DNA of 64,000 nucleotides. Source: Roseateles terrae. GTDB lineage: Bacteria; Pseudomonadota; Gammaproteobacteria; Burkholderiales; Burkholderiaceae_C. Location of the stretch: assembly GCF_014192155.1 (NCBI RefSeq), contig NZ_JACHXO010000001.1, positions 1,142,069-1,206,068 of the forward strand. Reading direction: 5' to 3'. Below are positions 8,155 through 16,151 of this stretch, in pieces (positions within the stretch are counted from its first letter, which is position 1; the number at the start of each line of letters is the position of its first letter). The translations under genes and the position numbers were made by a program. The notes under the pieces were generated by a model. It was not told where the DNA came from and made no database searches. It was given only the letters and a program-made list of their open reading frames with translations.

Positions 8155-9762
8155 ATGTCCCAAGACCACCCCACGCACGCCCTGCCGCCTCCGGCGCCCC
8201 CGGAGGATCTGGAGGACGTTGCGTCCCGCGCCTCGCTGCCCGAGGTGCTGCTGCTGGCCAGCGTGTTTGTCATTGCCGCCTGCGGCCTGGTGTATGAACT
8301 GGCCGCGGGCGCGCTTGCGAGCTATCTGCTGGGCGACTCCGTCCTGCAGTTCTCCACCATCATTGGCAGCTACCTGTTCGCCATGGGGCTGGGTTCGTGG
8401 CTGTCCCGCTTCATCGACCGGCAACTGGTCGCGCATTTCCTGCGGCTGGAACTGCTGGTGGGCGTCATCGGGGGCCTGATGCCGGCGGCGCTGTTCACCG
8501 TGCACAGCCTGCTGCCGCCAGGTCAGGTCATGGCCTTCCGCTTTCTGCTCTACGCACTGGTGCTGGTGGTGGGCACGCTGGTGGGGCTGGAGATTCCGCT
8601 GGTCATGCGCATCCTCAAACGGCATTTCCGGCAGCGGTATGCGCTCAAGGAACTCGTCTCGCAGGTGCTGACCTTCGACTACCTCGGCGCCCTGCTGGTC
8701 GCGCTGGCCTTCCCCTTGGTGCTGGTGCCGCAGCTGGGACTGGTGCGCACGGGGCTGTTCTTCGGCCTGCTCAACGTGGCGGTGGCCATCTGGGCGCTGT
8801 GGATCTTTCGTGCGCGGCTGCGGGCCTGGCGCTCGCATGCGGTGGCCTGTGGGATGTCGGTGCTCGTGCTGGCGGTGGGCATGGCGGGCGCGGACCATCT
8901 GAGCACCTGGGCGGAAGACCGCTTCTACGGCGAGCACATCCTGTTCAAGGAAAGCAGCGACTACCAGCGCATCGTCGTCACCCAGGGTCAGGGCGGGACG
9001 CGGCTGTTCCTCAATGGCAACCTGCAGTTCCACTCCCGGGACGAATACCGCTATCACGAGGCACTGGTGCATCCGGCCATGGCGGCCCAGGGCGCGCCGC
9101 GGAACGTGCTGGTGCTGGGGGGCGGCGACGGCATGGCCGTGCGAGAGATCCTTCGTTACCCCACGGTGGAGCAGGTCACGCTGGTGGAGCTGGATCCCCA
9201 CATGACGACGCTGTTCTCCACCATGCCGCTGCTGCGCCAGCTCAATCAGGATGCCCTGCTGAGCCGCAAGCTGCGCATCGTCAATGCGGATGCCTTCGGC
9301 TGGCTGGAACAGCATCCGACGATGTATGACGTGATCATCATCGACTTCCCCGATCCCAGCAATTTTGCGCTGGGCAAGCTCTACACCGCCAGCTTCTACA
9401 AGCTGATCGACCTGCATCTGAATGCGAGCGGCCTTGCGGTGATCCAGTCCACCTCACCGCTGGTGGCGCCGCGCAGCTTCTGGACGGTGGTCAACACGGT
9501 GGAATCGGTCGGCCTGACCGCCACGCCCTATCACGCGCATGTGCCGAGCTTCGGTGAATGGGGTTATGTGCTGGCCAGCCGCCGCCCCTGGGTGACGCCG
9601 CGCAGCCTGCCGGCGGGGCTGCGGTTTGTCAGCATCGAAGGTTTGCCGGCACTGATGAACTTTCCGCCGGACATGGCCCGCCCCGAGCATCTGGAAGTCA
9701 ACCGTCTCTCGAATCAGGCGCTGGTGCATGAGTTCGAGCGGGAATGGGGCAAGCTGCATTGA
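8155..9762 (+). CDS. membrane-bound polyamine aminopropyltransferase (spermidine synthase family)
   Basis: A 535-residue protein. The N-terminal about 200 residues hold six or seven membrane helices. The C-terminal cytosolic domain is a SpeE-like Rossmann methyltransferase fold with the 'GGGDGMAVREIL' loop for the decarboxylated S-adenosylmethionine-type cofactor, 'VELDP', and the acidic 'IIIDFPDPSN' motif. Soluble SpeE transfers aminopropyl groups to putrescine; for the membrane-fused version the substrate is not known. The stop overlaps the start of the downstream flavoprotein gene, so the two are probably co-translated and work on the same compound. Confidence 0.88.
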   Translation: MSQDHPTHALPPPAPPEDLEDVASRASLPEVLLLASVFVIAACGLVYELAAGALASYLLGDSVLQFSTIIGSYLFAMGLGSWLSRFIDRQLVAHFLRLELLVGVIGGLMPAALFTVHSLLPPGQVMAFRFLLYALVLVVGTLVGLEIPLVMRILKRHFRQRYALKELVSQVLTFDYLGALLVALAFPLVLVPQLGLVRTGLFFGLLNVAVAIWALWIFRARLRAWRSHAVACGMSVLVLAVGMAGADHLSTWAEDRFYGEHILFKESSDYQRIVVTQGQGGTRLFLNGNLQFHSRDEYRYHEALVHPAMAAQGAPRNVLVLGGGDGMAVREILRYPTVEQVTLVELDPHMTTLFSTMPLLRQLNQDALLSRKLRIVNADAFGWLEQHPTMYDVIIIDFPDPSNFALGKLYTASFYKLIDLHLNASGLAVIQSTSPLVAPRSFWTVVNTVESVGLTATPYHAHVPSFGEWGYVLASRRPWVTPRSLPAGLRFVSIEGLPALMNFPPDMARPEHLEVNRLSNQALVHEFEREWGKLH

Positions 9763-11375
9763 GTGCCACCTCGCTTCGCCGCCGTGATCTGCTGGCGCTG
9801 AGCCTGCTGCCGGCTCTGGCGGCCTGCGGCCGGGAGGCCAGGCCGCTGGCCGACCGCATCGCCCGCCGGGTGGCGGAGCTGTCCGGCGGATGGGTGGGCG
9901 CTGATGTGCGCAGCGGCCATCGTCTGCGCGAGGCGCCGCCCGGTTGGAGCAGCGCGCCTCAGGAGGTGCGGCGCGCCCAGGTGCTTGTGCTGGGGGCGGG
10001 CATCGCCGGGCTCGCTTGTGCGCGCCGCCTCAAGACGCAGGGCGTCGACGTGGCGGTACTTGATCTGGAGACCCGCGCCGGCGGCAACAGCCGGCCGCAC
10101 GACATGGGCGGGCTGCTCTGCCCGCTGGGTGCGCACTATCTGCCGGTCCCGGGTGACGAGGCGCCGGATGTCCAGGCCCTGCTGGAAGAACTCGGACTGG
10201 CTCGCCATGAGGCGGGACGCTGGACCTACGATGAACGGCACCTCTGCCACAGCCCGCAGGAACGCCTGTGGCTGGGGCGGCAGGACCAATGGGTGGAAGG
10301 TCTGCTGCCACCGCCCGATTCACCGCAGGTGCAGGCGGAGTACCAACGCTTTGCCAGCCTGGTGGAGCAGGCGCGCCGGGCGGTGGGCTTTGCCATGCCC
10401 AGCACCCATCACCGCTGGACGGCGGCTCATGACGCGCTGGACCGTCAGACCTTCGCGGCCTGGCTGGACAGCCAGGGCCTGACGTCCGCCCCATTGCGGT
10501 GGTATCTGGACTACTGCTGCCGGGACGACTATGGCGCACCGGCCCGTGAGGTCTCCGCCTGGGCCGGGCTGCATTACTTCGGGAGCCGGCACGGCTTCAT
10601 GAGTCTGGAAGAGCGTGAATCGGTGCTGACCTGGCCGCAGGGCAACGGGTGGTTGTCCGATCGACTTGCGGCGCCCCTGGCGGATTGTTTGCACACCGGC
10701 CACACGGCGCTGCGGGTGCGTGAAGGTCGCCACGCCGTGGAGGTGCTGAGCTGGGACGCTGCGGCGGAACGCCCGCAACGCTGGCAGGCGGATCAGGTGG
10801 TGCTGGCCCTGCCCTTGTTCATCGCGGGCCGCATTGTCGAGCAACCCAGCGCCGCCTTGTCCGAGATGGCGCCGCGCCTGCGGTATGCGCCATGGCTGGT
10901 GGCCAACCTGCGTCTGGACGAAGAGCCGCTGGAGCGGCTTGGCACCCCTCTGGCCTGGGACAACGTGGTCTACGGCAGTGACAACCTGGGCTATGTGAAT
11001 GCGGCGCACCAGTCGCTGGACCCGCGGCGCGGCCCCTGTGTGCTCACCGCCTATCGTGCCCTGCCCCAGGCCCAGCGCAGCAGCCTGTTGACGCCCGAGT
11101 GGCGCCCCTGGGCGGCGCAGATCCTTGCGGACCTGGCCCCGCTGCACCCGGACCTGCCGGAGCGCCTGCAGGCAATGGACCTGATGCGCTACGGCCATGC
11201 CATGAGCATTCCAGTGCCCGGCCTGCGCGGCGCCGCCGCGCTCACCGCCCTGCGCGAGCGGGGCCAGGGCCGCCTGCATCATGCGCATGCGGATCTGGCC
11301 GGCTATTCAGTGTTTGAAGAGGCGTTCACCCAAGGCGAGGCAGTGGCGCGCCGGCTGCTGGGACGGACACGCTGA
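9744..11375 (+). CDS. FAD-dependent amine-oxidase-like protein, exported
   Basis: A 543-residue flavoprotein. It starts with a twin-arginine-like segment 'LRRRDLLALSLLPALAAC' whose end also resembles a lipobox. The dinucleotide-binding motif 'VLGAGIAGLACARRL' lies at about 85-100, with 'RAGGNSRP' at the second FAD contact. The remainder resembles the NAD(P)-binding/flavin amine oxidase superfamily and includes 'YGHAMSIPVPG' near the C terminus. It overlaps the aminopropyltransferase gene by 19 bases; a TTG at 9759 is an alternative start. Coupling to a polyamine synthase suggests that it oxidises a polyamine or related amine outside the cytoplasm (inference). Confidence 0.82.
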   Translation: MGQAALSATSLRRRDLLALSLLPALAACGREARPLADRIARRVAELSGGWVGADVRSGHRLREAPPGWSSAPQEVRRAQVLVLGAGIAGLACARRLKTQGVDVAVLDLETRAGGNSRPHDMGGLLCPLGAHYLPVPGDEAPDVQALLEELGLARHEAGRWTYDERHLCHSPQERLWLGRQDQWVEGLLPPPDSPQVQAEYQRFASLVEQARRAVGFAMPSTHHRWTAAHDALDRQTFAAWLDSQGLTSAPLRWYLDYCCRDDYGAPAREVSAWAGLHYFGSRHGFMSLEERESVLTWPQGNGWLSDRLAAPLADCLHTGHTALRVREGRHAVEVLSWDAAAERPQRWQADQVVLALPLFIAGRIVEQPSAALSEMAPRLRYAPWLVANLRLDEEPLERLGTPLAWDNVVYGSDNLGYVNAAHQSLDPRRGPCVLTAYRALPQAQRSSLLTPEWRPWAAQILADLAPLHPDLPERLQAMDLMRYGHAMSIPVPGLRGAAALTALRERGQGRLHHAHADLAGYSVFEEAFTQGEAVARRLLGRTR

Positions 11376-11519
11376 ACCTCCTCTCGCGGGGTGCGGAGGA
11401 CGCGCAACGCGCGCGGGGCCGTGGGCCCAAGGACAAATCGGAGCATCCGTCGAAGGCCGCCTCGGCTTGGCGGGAACTGAGCCATCACGCCCGCTCCCAC
11501 CCGGGCTCCTCGCGAGACC

Positions 11520-13064
11520 TTAATGCACCGAGTCTCCGCTTGCGTGACTCTGCGTCGCCAGTCGCTCCCGCACCTGGGCCACGTCCTTCTCCGACACCGC
11601 AGCCGCCTGGTTGGTCCAGCCCTGACGCAGGAAGGTCGCCAGCGTCGCCACTTCACTGTCGCTCAAGCGATGGTCGAACCCCGGCATCACCAGCACCGAC
11701 GGCGCCTTCTCGGTGGACGGCGTGCGCGCGCCCTTCAAGATGATGTGGATCAGTGCATTCGGATTGTTGGCATTGATCACCGTCGCCCCGTCCAGCACCG
11801 GGAACACCCGCTGGGCGCCCTTCCCGTCCACAAAGTGGCAGGCGGCACAGTTGTCCAGGTAGAGCCGCTCGCCCAGGGTCAGGTTGACAGCCTGCGTCAG
11901 CTTGTCCGCCGTCTCGCGTGCGCCTTGCGGCTTCACGTCTGACGGACGGTCCGGCGCCTGCGTGAGCCCCTTCAGGTAAACGGCCACCGCATGCAGGTCG
12001 TCCTCTTGCAGGTAAGCGGTGCTGTGTCGCACCACCTCGGTCATCTCACCGGCCACGGCCGAGCTCTTGTTGCGACCGGTCTGCAGGTAGTCGACGATGT
12101 CCTGTTCCGACCAGCGCGGCAGGCCGCGCAGCGACGGCACGCCCCAGCCACCCAGTTCACCGCCGGACAGGAATTGATCTTCCCCGCTATGGCTGGCCTT
12201 CTCGTTCATCGCAAACCCGCGCGGCGTGTGGCAACTGCCGCAGTGGCCCAGCCCTTCCACCAGGTAAGCGCCGCGGGTGACTTGCGGCGTCCAGCTGGCG
12301 ACGGGTTTGAACGGGTCGCTGGATGCAAAGAACCAGTTCCACAGACCCATGCCAAAGCGCAGGTTGAAGGGGAAACTCAGGCTCGTCTCCGGGGACGCTT
12401 GCGCCACCGGCTTCACGCCCTCCATGAAGTAGGCGTAGAGGGCCTGCATGTCCTCGTCCGACACCTTTGCATAGCTGGTGTAGGGCATGGCGGGATACAG
12501 ATGCGTGCCGTCGGCCCGCACGCCCTTGCGCACCGCATCAGCAAACTGCTGCGCGGTGTAGCGGCCAATGCCGTGTTGGGCATCGGGGGTGATGTTGGTG
12601 GAATAGATGATGCCGTGGCCGCTGTCGATCGGCAGGCCGCCAGCAAAGGCCGGCTTGCCGGGCGCGCTATGGCAGGCGATGCAGTCGCCAGCCCGGGCGA
12701 GGTATTCACCGCGGGCCATCAGCGCCGACTTGGCACCGGGCGCCGCCGAAGCAGCGTCCACGCGCGCCCGGCTCAGCGTCGGCGCCGAAGTCGCGGCAGC
12801 CGAAGCGGCTGTTCCGGCAGACGCGGAGCCGGCCGAGGCGGAGTCTGGAGAGACAAAGCCAGAAGCAGAGCCCGCAGATGCGGCCGCGCTGGCACTGGCC
12901 GCGGCACTGGCACTGACACTGGCACTGGCAGTGGAGGCAACACTGGGCGTATCCGCCACGCCATGCGTGGCATACAAGGCCGCTGCGGCGAGCCCTGCGG
13001 CAGCCAGCAGCGGCTTCACGAAGGTCAAACGAGACGTCATGGTGGGGGTCCTGCCTGCGCTCAT
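11520..13064 (-). CDS. tri-haem cytochrome c subunit of a membrane dehydrogenase
   Basis: A 514-residue exported cytochrome with three CxxCH haem sites: 'CIACH', 'CGSCH' and 'CAACH'. This is the pattern of alcohol and gluconate dehydrogenase cytochrome subunits, which pass electrons from the flavin subunit to ubiquinone or a terminal oxidase. Between signal peptide and first haem lies an unusual Ala/Ser-rich stretch of about 55 residues. The ATG at 13064 overlaps the flavoprotein stop as ATGA, indicating translational coupling; an alternative ATG is at 13040. It is the last gene of a three-gene operon. Confidence 0.9.
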   Translation of the reverse strand: MSAGRTPTMTSRLTFVKPLLAAAGLAAAALYATHGVADTPSVASTASASVSASAAASASAAASAGSASGFVSPDSASAGSASAGTAASAAATSAPTLSRARVDAASAAPGAKSALMARGEYLARAGDCIACHSAPGKPAFAGGLPIDSGHGIIYSTNITPDAQHGIGRYTAQQFADAVRKGVRADGTHLYPAMPYTSYAKVSDEDMQALYAYFMEGVKPVAQASPETSLSFPFNLRFGMGLWNWFFASSDPFKPVASWTPQVTRGAYLVEGLGHCGSCHTPRGFAMNEKASHSGEDQFLSGGELGGWGVPSLRGLPRWSEQDIVDYLQTGRNKSSAVAGEMTEVVRHSTAYLQEDDLHAVAVYLKGLTQAPDRPSDVKPQGARETADKLTQAVNLTLGERLYLDNCAACHFVDGKGAQRVFPVLDGATVINANNPNALIHIILKGARTPSTEKAPSVLVMPGFDHRLSDSEVATLATFLRQGWTNQAAAVSEKDVAQVRERLATQSHASGDSVH

Positions 13065-14833
13065 GCCTGCACCAGCGGGCCGGGGTTCTTCAGGTACTGC
13101 TTCTTGATGGCTTCGGCCGCGAACAGCGTGATGGCACCGATGGTGGCGGTCGGATTGGCCTGGAAGTTTTGCGGGAAGGCATTGCCGCCCGGCACAAACA
13201 CGTTGTGCACGTCCCAGGATTGCAGGTAGCGGTTGAGCGCCGAGTCATGCGGAGACGTCCCCATGATGGCGCCCCCCACGTTATGGGTGGAGACGTACTT
13301 GGTGATGTCCCAATTCGAGTCCATCTTGAGGAAGTTCTCGCTGATGGCATCCGGCTTGAGTTCACCCGCAATCTTCAGCACGATCTCGCGCAGGTAACGC
13401 TGCAGCTTGAGTTCGTTCTCACGCCAGTTGAAGGTCATGCGCAGTAGCGGCTGGCCCCACGGATCTTTGTAGGTCGGATCCAGGTCCAGGTAGTGACCGC
13501 GGTAGGACATGCAGGTGGTGGTGATGCTCACCCCCATGGAATGGCCATACCAGTCCACCATGCCTTCCTTCCAGCCCTTGCCCCACTGCGGCGTGCCGGG
13601 GGGCAGCGCAGCGCCGATCGGTGTGCCGGTGGCCTGCGAACTGTGGATCTTGGCGCCGCCGATGAAACCCAGCTTCGGACCATCCTGGAAGTTGCCCGGG
13701 GAGATGTCGTTGAACATCTCGCCGGTGGCGCCCGCGGTGGCGAAGGGATTGAAATGCTTGTCCTTGAAGAACAGCGTCGCGCCGCCGTTGGACAGGAACG
13801 CATAGTTGCGGCCGATGGTGCCCGTCTCCGAGATCGGGTCGTAGGGCTTGCCAATGCCCGAGAGCAGCATCAGGCGCACGTTGGCGAACTGGAAGCTGCT
13901 CAGGATGACGATCTTGGCGGGCTGGAACACTTCCCGCTGCTGCTCGTCGATGTAGGTCACGCCCTTGGCCGTCTTCTTGTCGGCGTGCAGGTCCACGCGA
14001 ATGACGTTGGCATTGACCTTGTAGTCGAAGTTGGGCATCCGCTTGACCACGTCGAGGATGGTGGTCTGCGGCGAGGCCTTCGAATAGTTGAGGCAGGGAT
14101 ACTTGCTGCAGTAGCCGCAGTAGTTGCAAGGCGCCAGCTGCGCGCCATATGGGTTGGTCCAGGCCTGCGACACATTCGCCGACGGATTCGGGAACGGGTG
14201 GTACCCCAGACGGGTCGCCACGTCCTTGAACATCGAGTTGTTCAGCGTGTCCTTCAGGGCCGGCAGCGGATAGGGACTGGAGCGCGGACCCTCGAACGGA
14301 TCACCGCCAGGCTGCAGTTCACCGCGCAGATTGCCGGTGTTGCCGGAGAGGCCGCAGACCTTGTCGAAGAAGTCGAAGTGCGGTTCGATTTCGTCCCAGG
14401 TGAAGGGGAAATCCTTGATGCGCATGTCGGCATCGAGCTGGCCCTTCTTGTAGGCCTGATCCGCGTAGGTCTTGAGCTTGATGTCGGTCGGGGTCGGCCG
14501 GATCAGCACACCCGTCCAGTGCAGGCCGGAGCCGCCCACGCCCGTACCGGGGGCAAAAGCGCCCCACTTGCGGGTGGGCAGCGCCGTTTCTTCGCGGGTG
14601 TAGCGAACGGTCAGTGCGGCTTCACGCGGCGTGGCGAAGACCTTGTTGCGGGTGTTGTAGGCGTACTGATCAGCGGGCTTCGGATAGGCGAAGTCTTCCG
14701 GCGGACGGTCCGGACCGCGCTCGAGCGCGCGGACCTTGAGGCCTTCACGGGCCAGCTCGATCGCCATCAGCGATCCGGCCCAGCCGAGGCCGACGATGAC
14801 GACGTCCACGTCGTCGTTGGTGATGTTTGGCAT
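13061..14833 (-). CDS. GMC-family flavoprotein subunit, gluconate 2-dehydrogenase type
   Basis: A 590-residue FAD enzyme. The N-terminal Rossmann motif 'VIVGLGWAGSLMAIEL' is followed by 'GVGGSGLHWTG' and a cysteine cluster 'CNYCGYCSKYPC', which is typical of GMC subunits in cytochrome-linked sugar dehydrogenases. The C-terminal 'GTSPHDSALNRYLQSWDVHN' region carries the FAD-contacting conserved residues. No signal peptide is seen, which fits export as a complex with the Tat-targeted small subunit. Neighbours on both sides are the small subunit and the cytochrome. The actual sugar acid oxidised cannot be read from sequence; gluconate is the family default. Confidence 0.9.
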   Translation of the reverse strand: MPNITNDDVDVVIVGLGWAGSLMAIELAREGLKVRALERGPDRPPEDFAYPKPADQYAYNTRNKVFATPREAALTVRYTREETALPTRKWGAFAPGTGVGGSGLHWTGVLIRPTPTDIKLKTYADQAYKKGQLDADMRIKDFPFTWDEIEPHFDFFDKVCGLSGNTGNLRGELQPGGDPFEGPRSSPYPLPALKDTLNNSMFKDVATRLGYHPFPNPSANVSQAWTNPYGAQLAPCNYCGYCSKYPCLNYSKASPQTTILDVVKRMPNFDYKVNANVIRVDLHADKKTAKGVTYIDEQQREVFQPAKIVILSSFQFANVRLMLLSGIGKPYDPISETGTIGRNYAFLSNGGATLFFKDKHFNPFATAGATGEMFNDISPGNFQDGPKLGFIGGAKIHSSQATGTPIGAALPPGTPQWGKGWKEGMVDWYGHSMGVSITTTCMSYRGHYLDLDPTYKDPWGQPLLRMTFNWRENELKLQRYLREIVLKIAGELKPDAISENFLKMDSNWDITKYVSTHNVGGAIMGTSPHDSALNRYLQSWDVHNVFVPGGNAFPQNFQANPTATIGAITLFAAEAIKKQYLKNPGPLVQA

Positions 14834-14863
14834 GCGATGTTTCCTTTCGACGACGGACCCGCT

Positions 14864-15574
14864 TCAGGCCCGCTTGCCACTGAGGCTGACGGGGCCCAGG
14901 GGATACGGGCGGTTGTGCTGGTCCACCCACTCGGTGTAGGCCGCACGGGCGCCGGGGAAGCCGATCGCGACCCACGCCTTCATGTCCTTGTTGCCGCCGT
15001 ACTTCGGGTCAGCCAGATAGCCGTTCTTGGTGTCGCCCAGGAACTGGCCGAAAAACTGCGAGGCCTTCAGGGTCGGCTCCCCGAGCGCAGCAAAGTCCAC
15101 GGTGTTCTTCTGGAGGGCGGTGAGGAAGGTGTCCTTGTCCTTCTCCCCCAGCTGTTCGAAGGGCTTGCCGAACTGCTTCTGGCAGGCCTGCTGCGCCAGC
15201 TTGATGCCGATGCGGTAGGTGTCCTGCGGCGCGTAGGGCAGCTGGAAACCCAGCGTCGCGGGTGCATCCGGCTTGTGGGGGCCTTGCAGATAAATGTCGC
15301 TGCCCAGACCTTCGTGCAGTTGCTGGTCGATAAAGACCGGCACATTGGTTTCCAGCGCGCCCGGACCGCGGCCTTCGGCGGGGATGAAGCGGTCGCAGAC
15401 GGCCATGACAAAGGTCCACTCGGCCGGCGAGAAGAACACCGGTTGGTAGCGCGAGAGGGTCACCCCCTCCAGCCCTTCGGCTTTGGGTTGGCCGAGGGGC
15501 AGTGCCACGATGGGCACGGCAGCGGCGGACGCCAGCAGCAGCGTGCGGCGGGACGAGGTGAACTTGCTTGACAT
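14864..15574 (-). CDS. gluconate 2-dehydrogenase subunit 3 family protein (Tat substrate)
   Basis: A 236-residue small subunit. The N terminus carries 'SSRRTLLLASAAAV', a twin-arginine signal that probably carries the folded flavin subunit across the membrane with it. The body has the family features 'CDRFIPAEGRGPGALE', 'VPVFIDQQL' and a C-terminal 'GFPGARAAYTEWVD'. The ATG at 15574 was chosen because the Tat signal starts there and a GGAG lies upstream; a longer frame begins at 15616 inside the operator region. First gene of the three-subunit operon, 30 bases before the flavoprotein. Confidence 0.88.
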   Translation of the reverse strand: MSSKFTSSRRTLLLASAAAVPIVALPLGQPKAEGLEGVTLSRYQPVFFSPAEWTFVMAVCDRFIPAEGRGPGALETNVPVFIDQQLHEGLGSDIYLQGPHKPDAPATLGFQLPYAPQDTYRIGIKLAQQACQKQFGKPFEQLGEKDKDTFLTALQKNTVDFAALGEPTLKASQFFGQFLGDTKNGYLADPKYGGNKDMKAWVAIGFPGARAAYTEWVDQHNRPYPLGPVSLSGKRA

Positions 15575-15621
15575 GGCGGCTTGCTCCGAGGAGGGCTGGC
15601 GAATGGCGGCCAGCACAGCAT

Positions 15622-15689
15622 TGGTAGCGGTACCAATGTTGCGGTGACGGCATTATCAGCAAGCTCGGAACAGGTTGGTACCGCTACCA
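15622..15689. promoter_or_regulatory. paired LacI-type operators upstream of the dehydrogenase operon
   Basis: TGGTAGCGGTACCA lies at 15622-15635, and its exact reverse complement TGGTACCGCTACCA at 15676-15689. Each is itself a near-palindrome around a central CG, the hallmark of LacI/GntR-family sites. Centre-to-centre distance is 54 bases, about five helical turns, so both face the same side of the DNA. They sit 48-115 bases before the subunit 3 start. No LacI-family gene is in the window, so the regulator is elsewhere. Confidence 0.7.
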
Positions 15690-15792
15690 TGCGGATATCG
15701 CACGGACGTGGGCGAGATCGTCAACTGACAGGGCGCCCTGCGCACGCAACCATCCTTCATTGCTGCGCGGGCTAGCCGGATTCGGGTCGCGC

Positions 15793-15828
15793 TCGTCAGC
15801 CGTCAGCCGTCAGCCGTCAGCCGTCGGC
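15793..15828. repeat. 7-bp tandem repeat (GTCAGCC)n
   Basis: Four to five consecutive copies of GTCAGCC lie between the end of moaD and the operator region of the dehydrogenase operon. It is non-coding as far as can be seen and is a likely slippage-prone microsatellite. Confidence 0.8.
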
Positions 15829-15894
15829 CATCCGCGGTCATGCCTGAGGCCGCAGGCCACAGGCTCCAGGCGGGACGCCGGCTCAACCGCCCGT

Positions 15895-16146
15895 TCAACC
15901 GCCTGTCACAGGCGGGAAAAACGCCACCTCAGCGCCGTCCGTCACGGCGGCATCCTCACGGGTCATCACCTGATTCAGCGCGCAGCGCACCGCTCGCCCT
16001 CGCGCCAGCGCCTGGGCATGCGCCTCATCGCGCGCAATCAAGGCGTCCCGCAGTGCGCCGACCGTCAGACCCGGCTCAAAAGCCACCTGCTCCTGTGGCC
16101 CGAGGGCCTCGCGCAGCGAAGCAAAATAACGCACGGTGATGGTCAT
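15895..16146 (-). CDS. moaD: molybdopterin synthase sulphur carrier subunit
   Basis: An 83-residue ubiquitin-fold protein ending in the diagnostic Gly-Gly ('PPVTGG'), the tail that is adenylylated and thiocarboxylated to give sulphur to precursor Z. The N terminus 'MTITVRYFASLREALG' is typical. It begins 5 bases after the moeA stop. In related genomes moaE, the partner subunit, usually comes next; here the cluster ends. Confidence 0.93.
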   Translation of the reverse strand: MTITVRYFASLREALGPQEQVAFEPGLTVGALRDALIARDEAHAQALARGRAVRCALNQVMTREDAAVTDGAEVAFFPPVTGG

Positions 16147-16151
16147 GGCAG

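Noticed and set aside
13493..15571. 692-residue plus-strand frame opposite the GMC flavoprotein and small subunit
   Set aside because: Antisense shadow; no start signal, no family, and the opposite strand encodes a full three-subunit enzyme.
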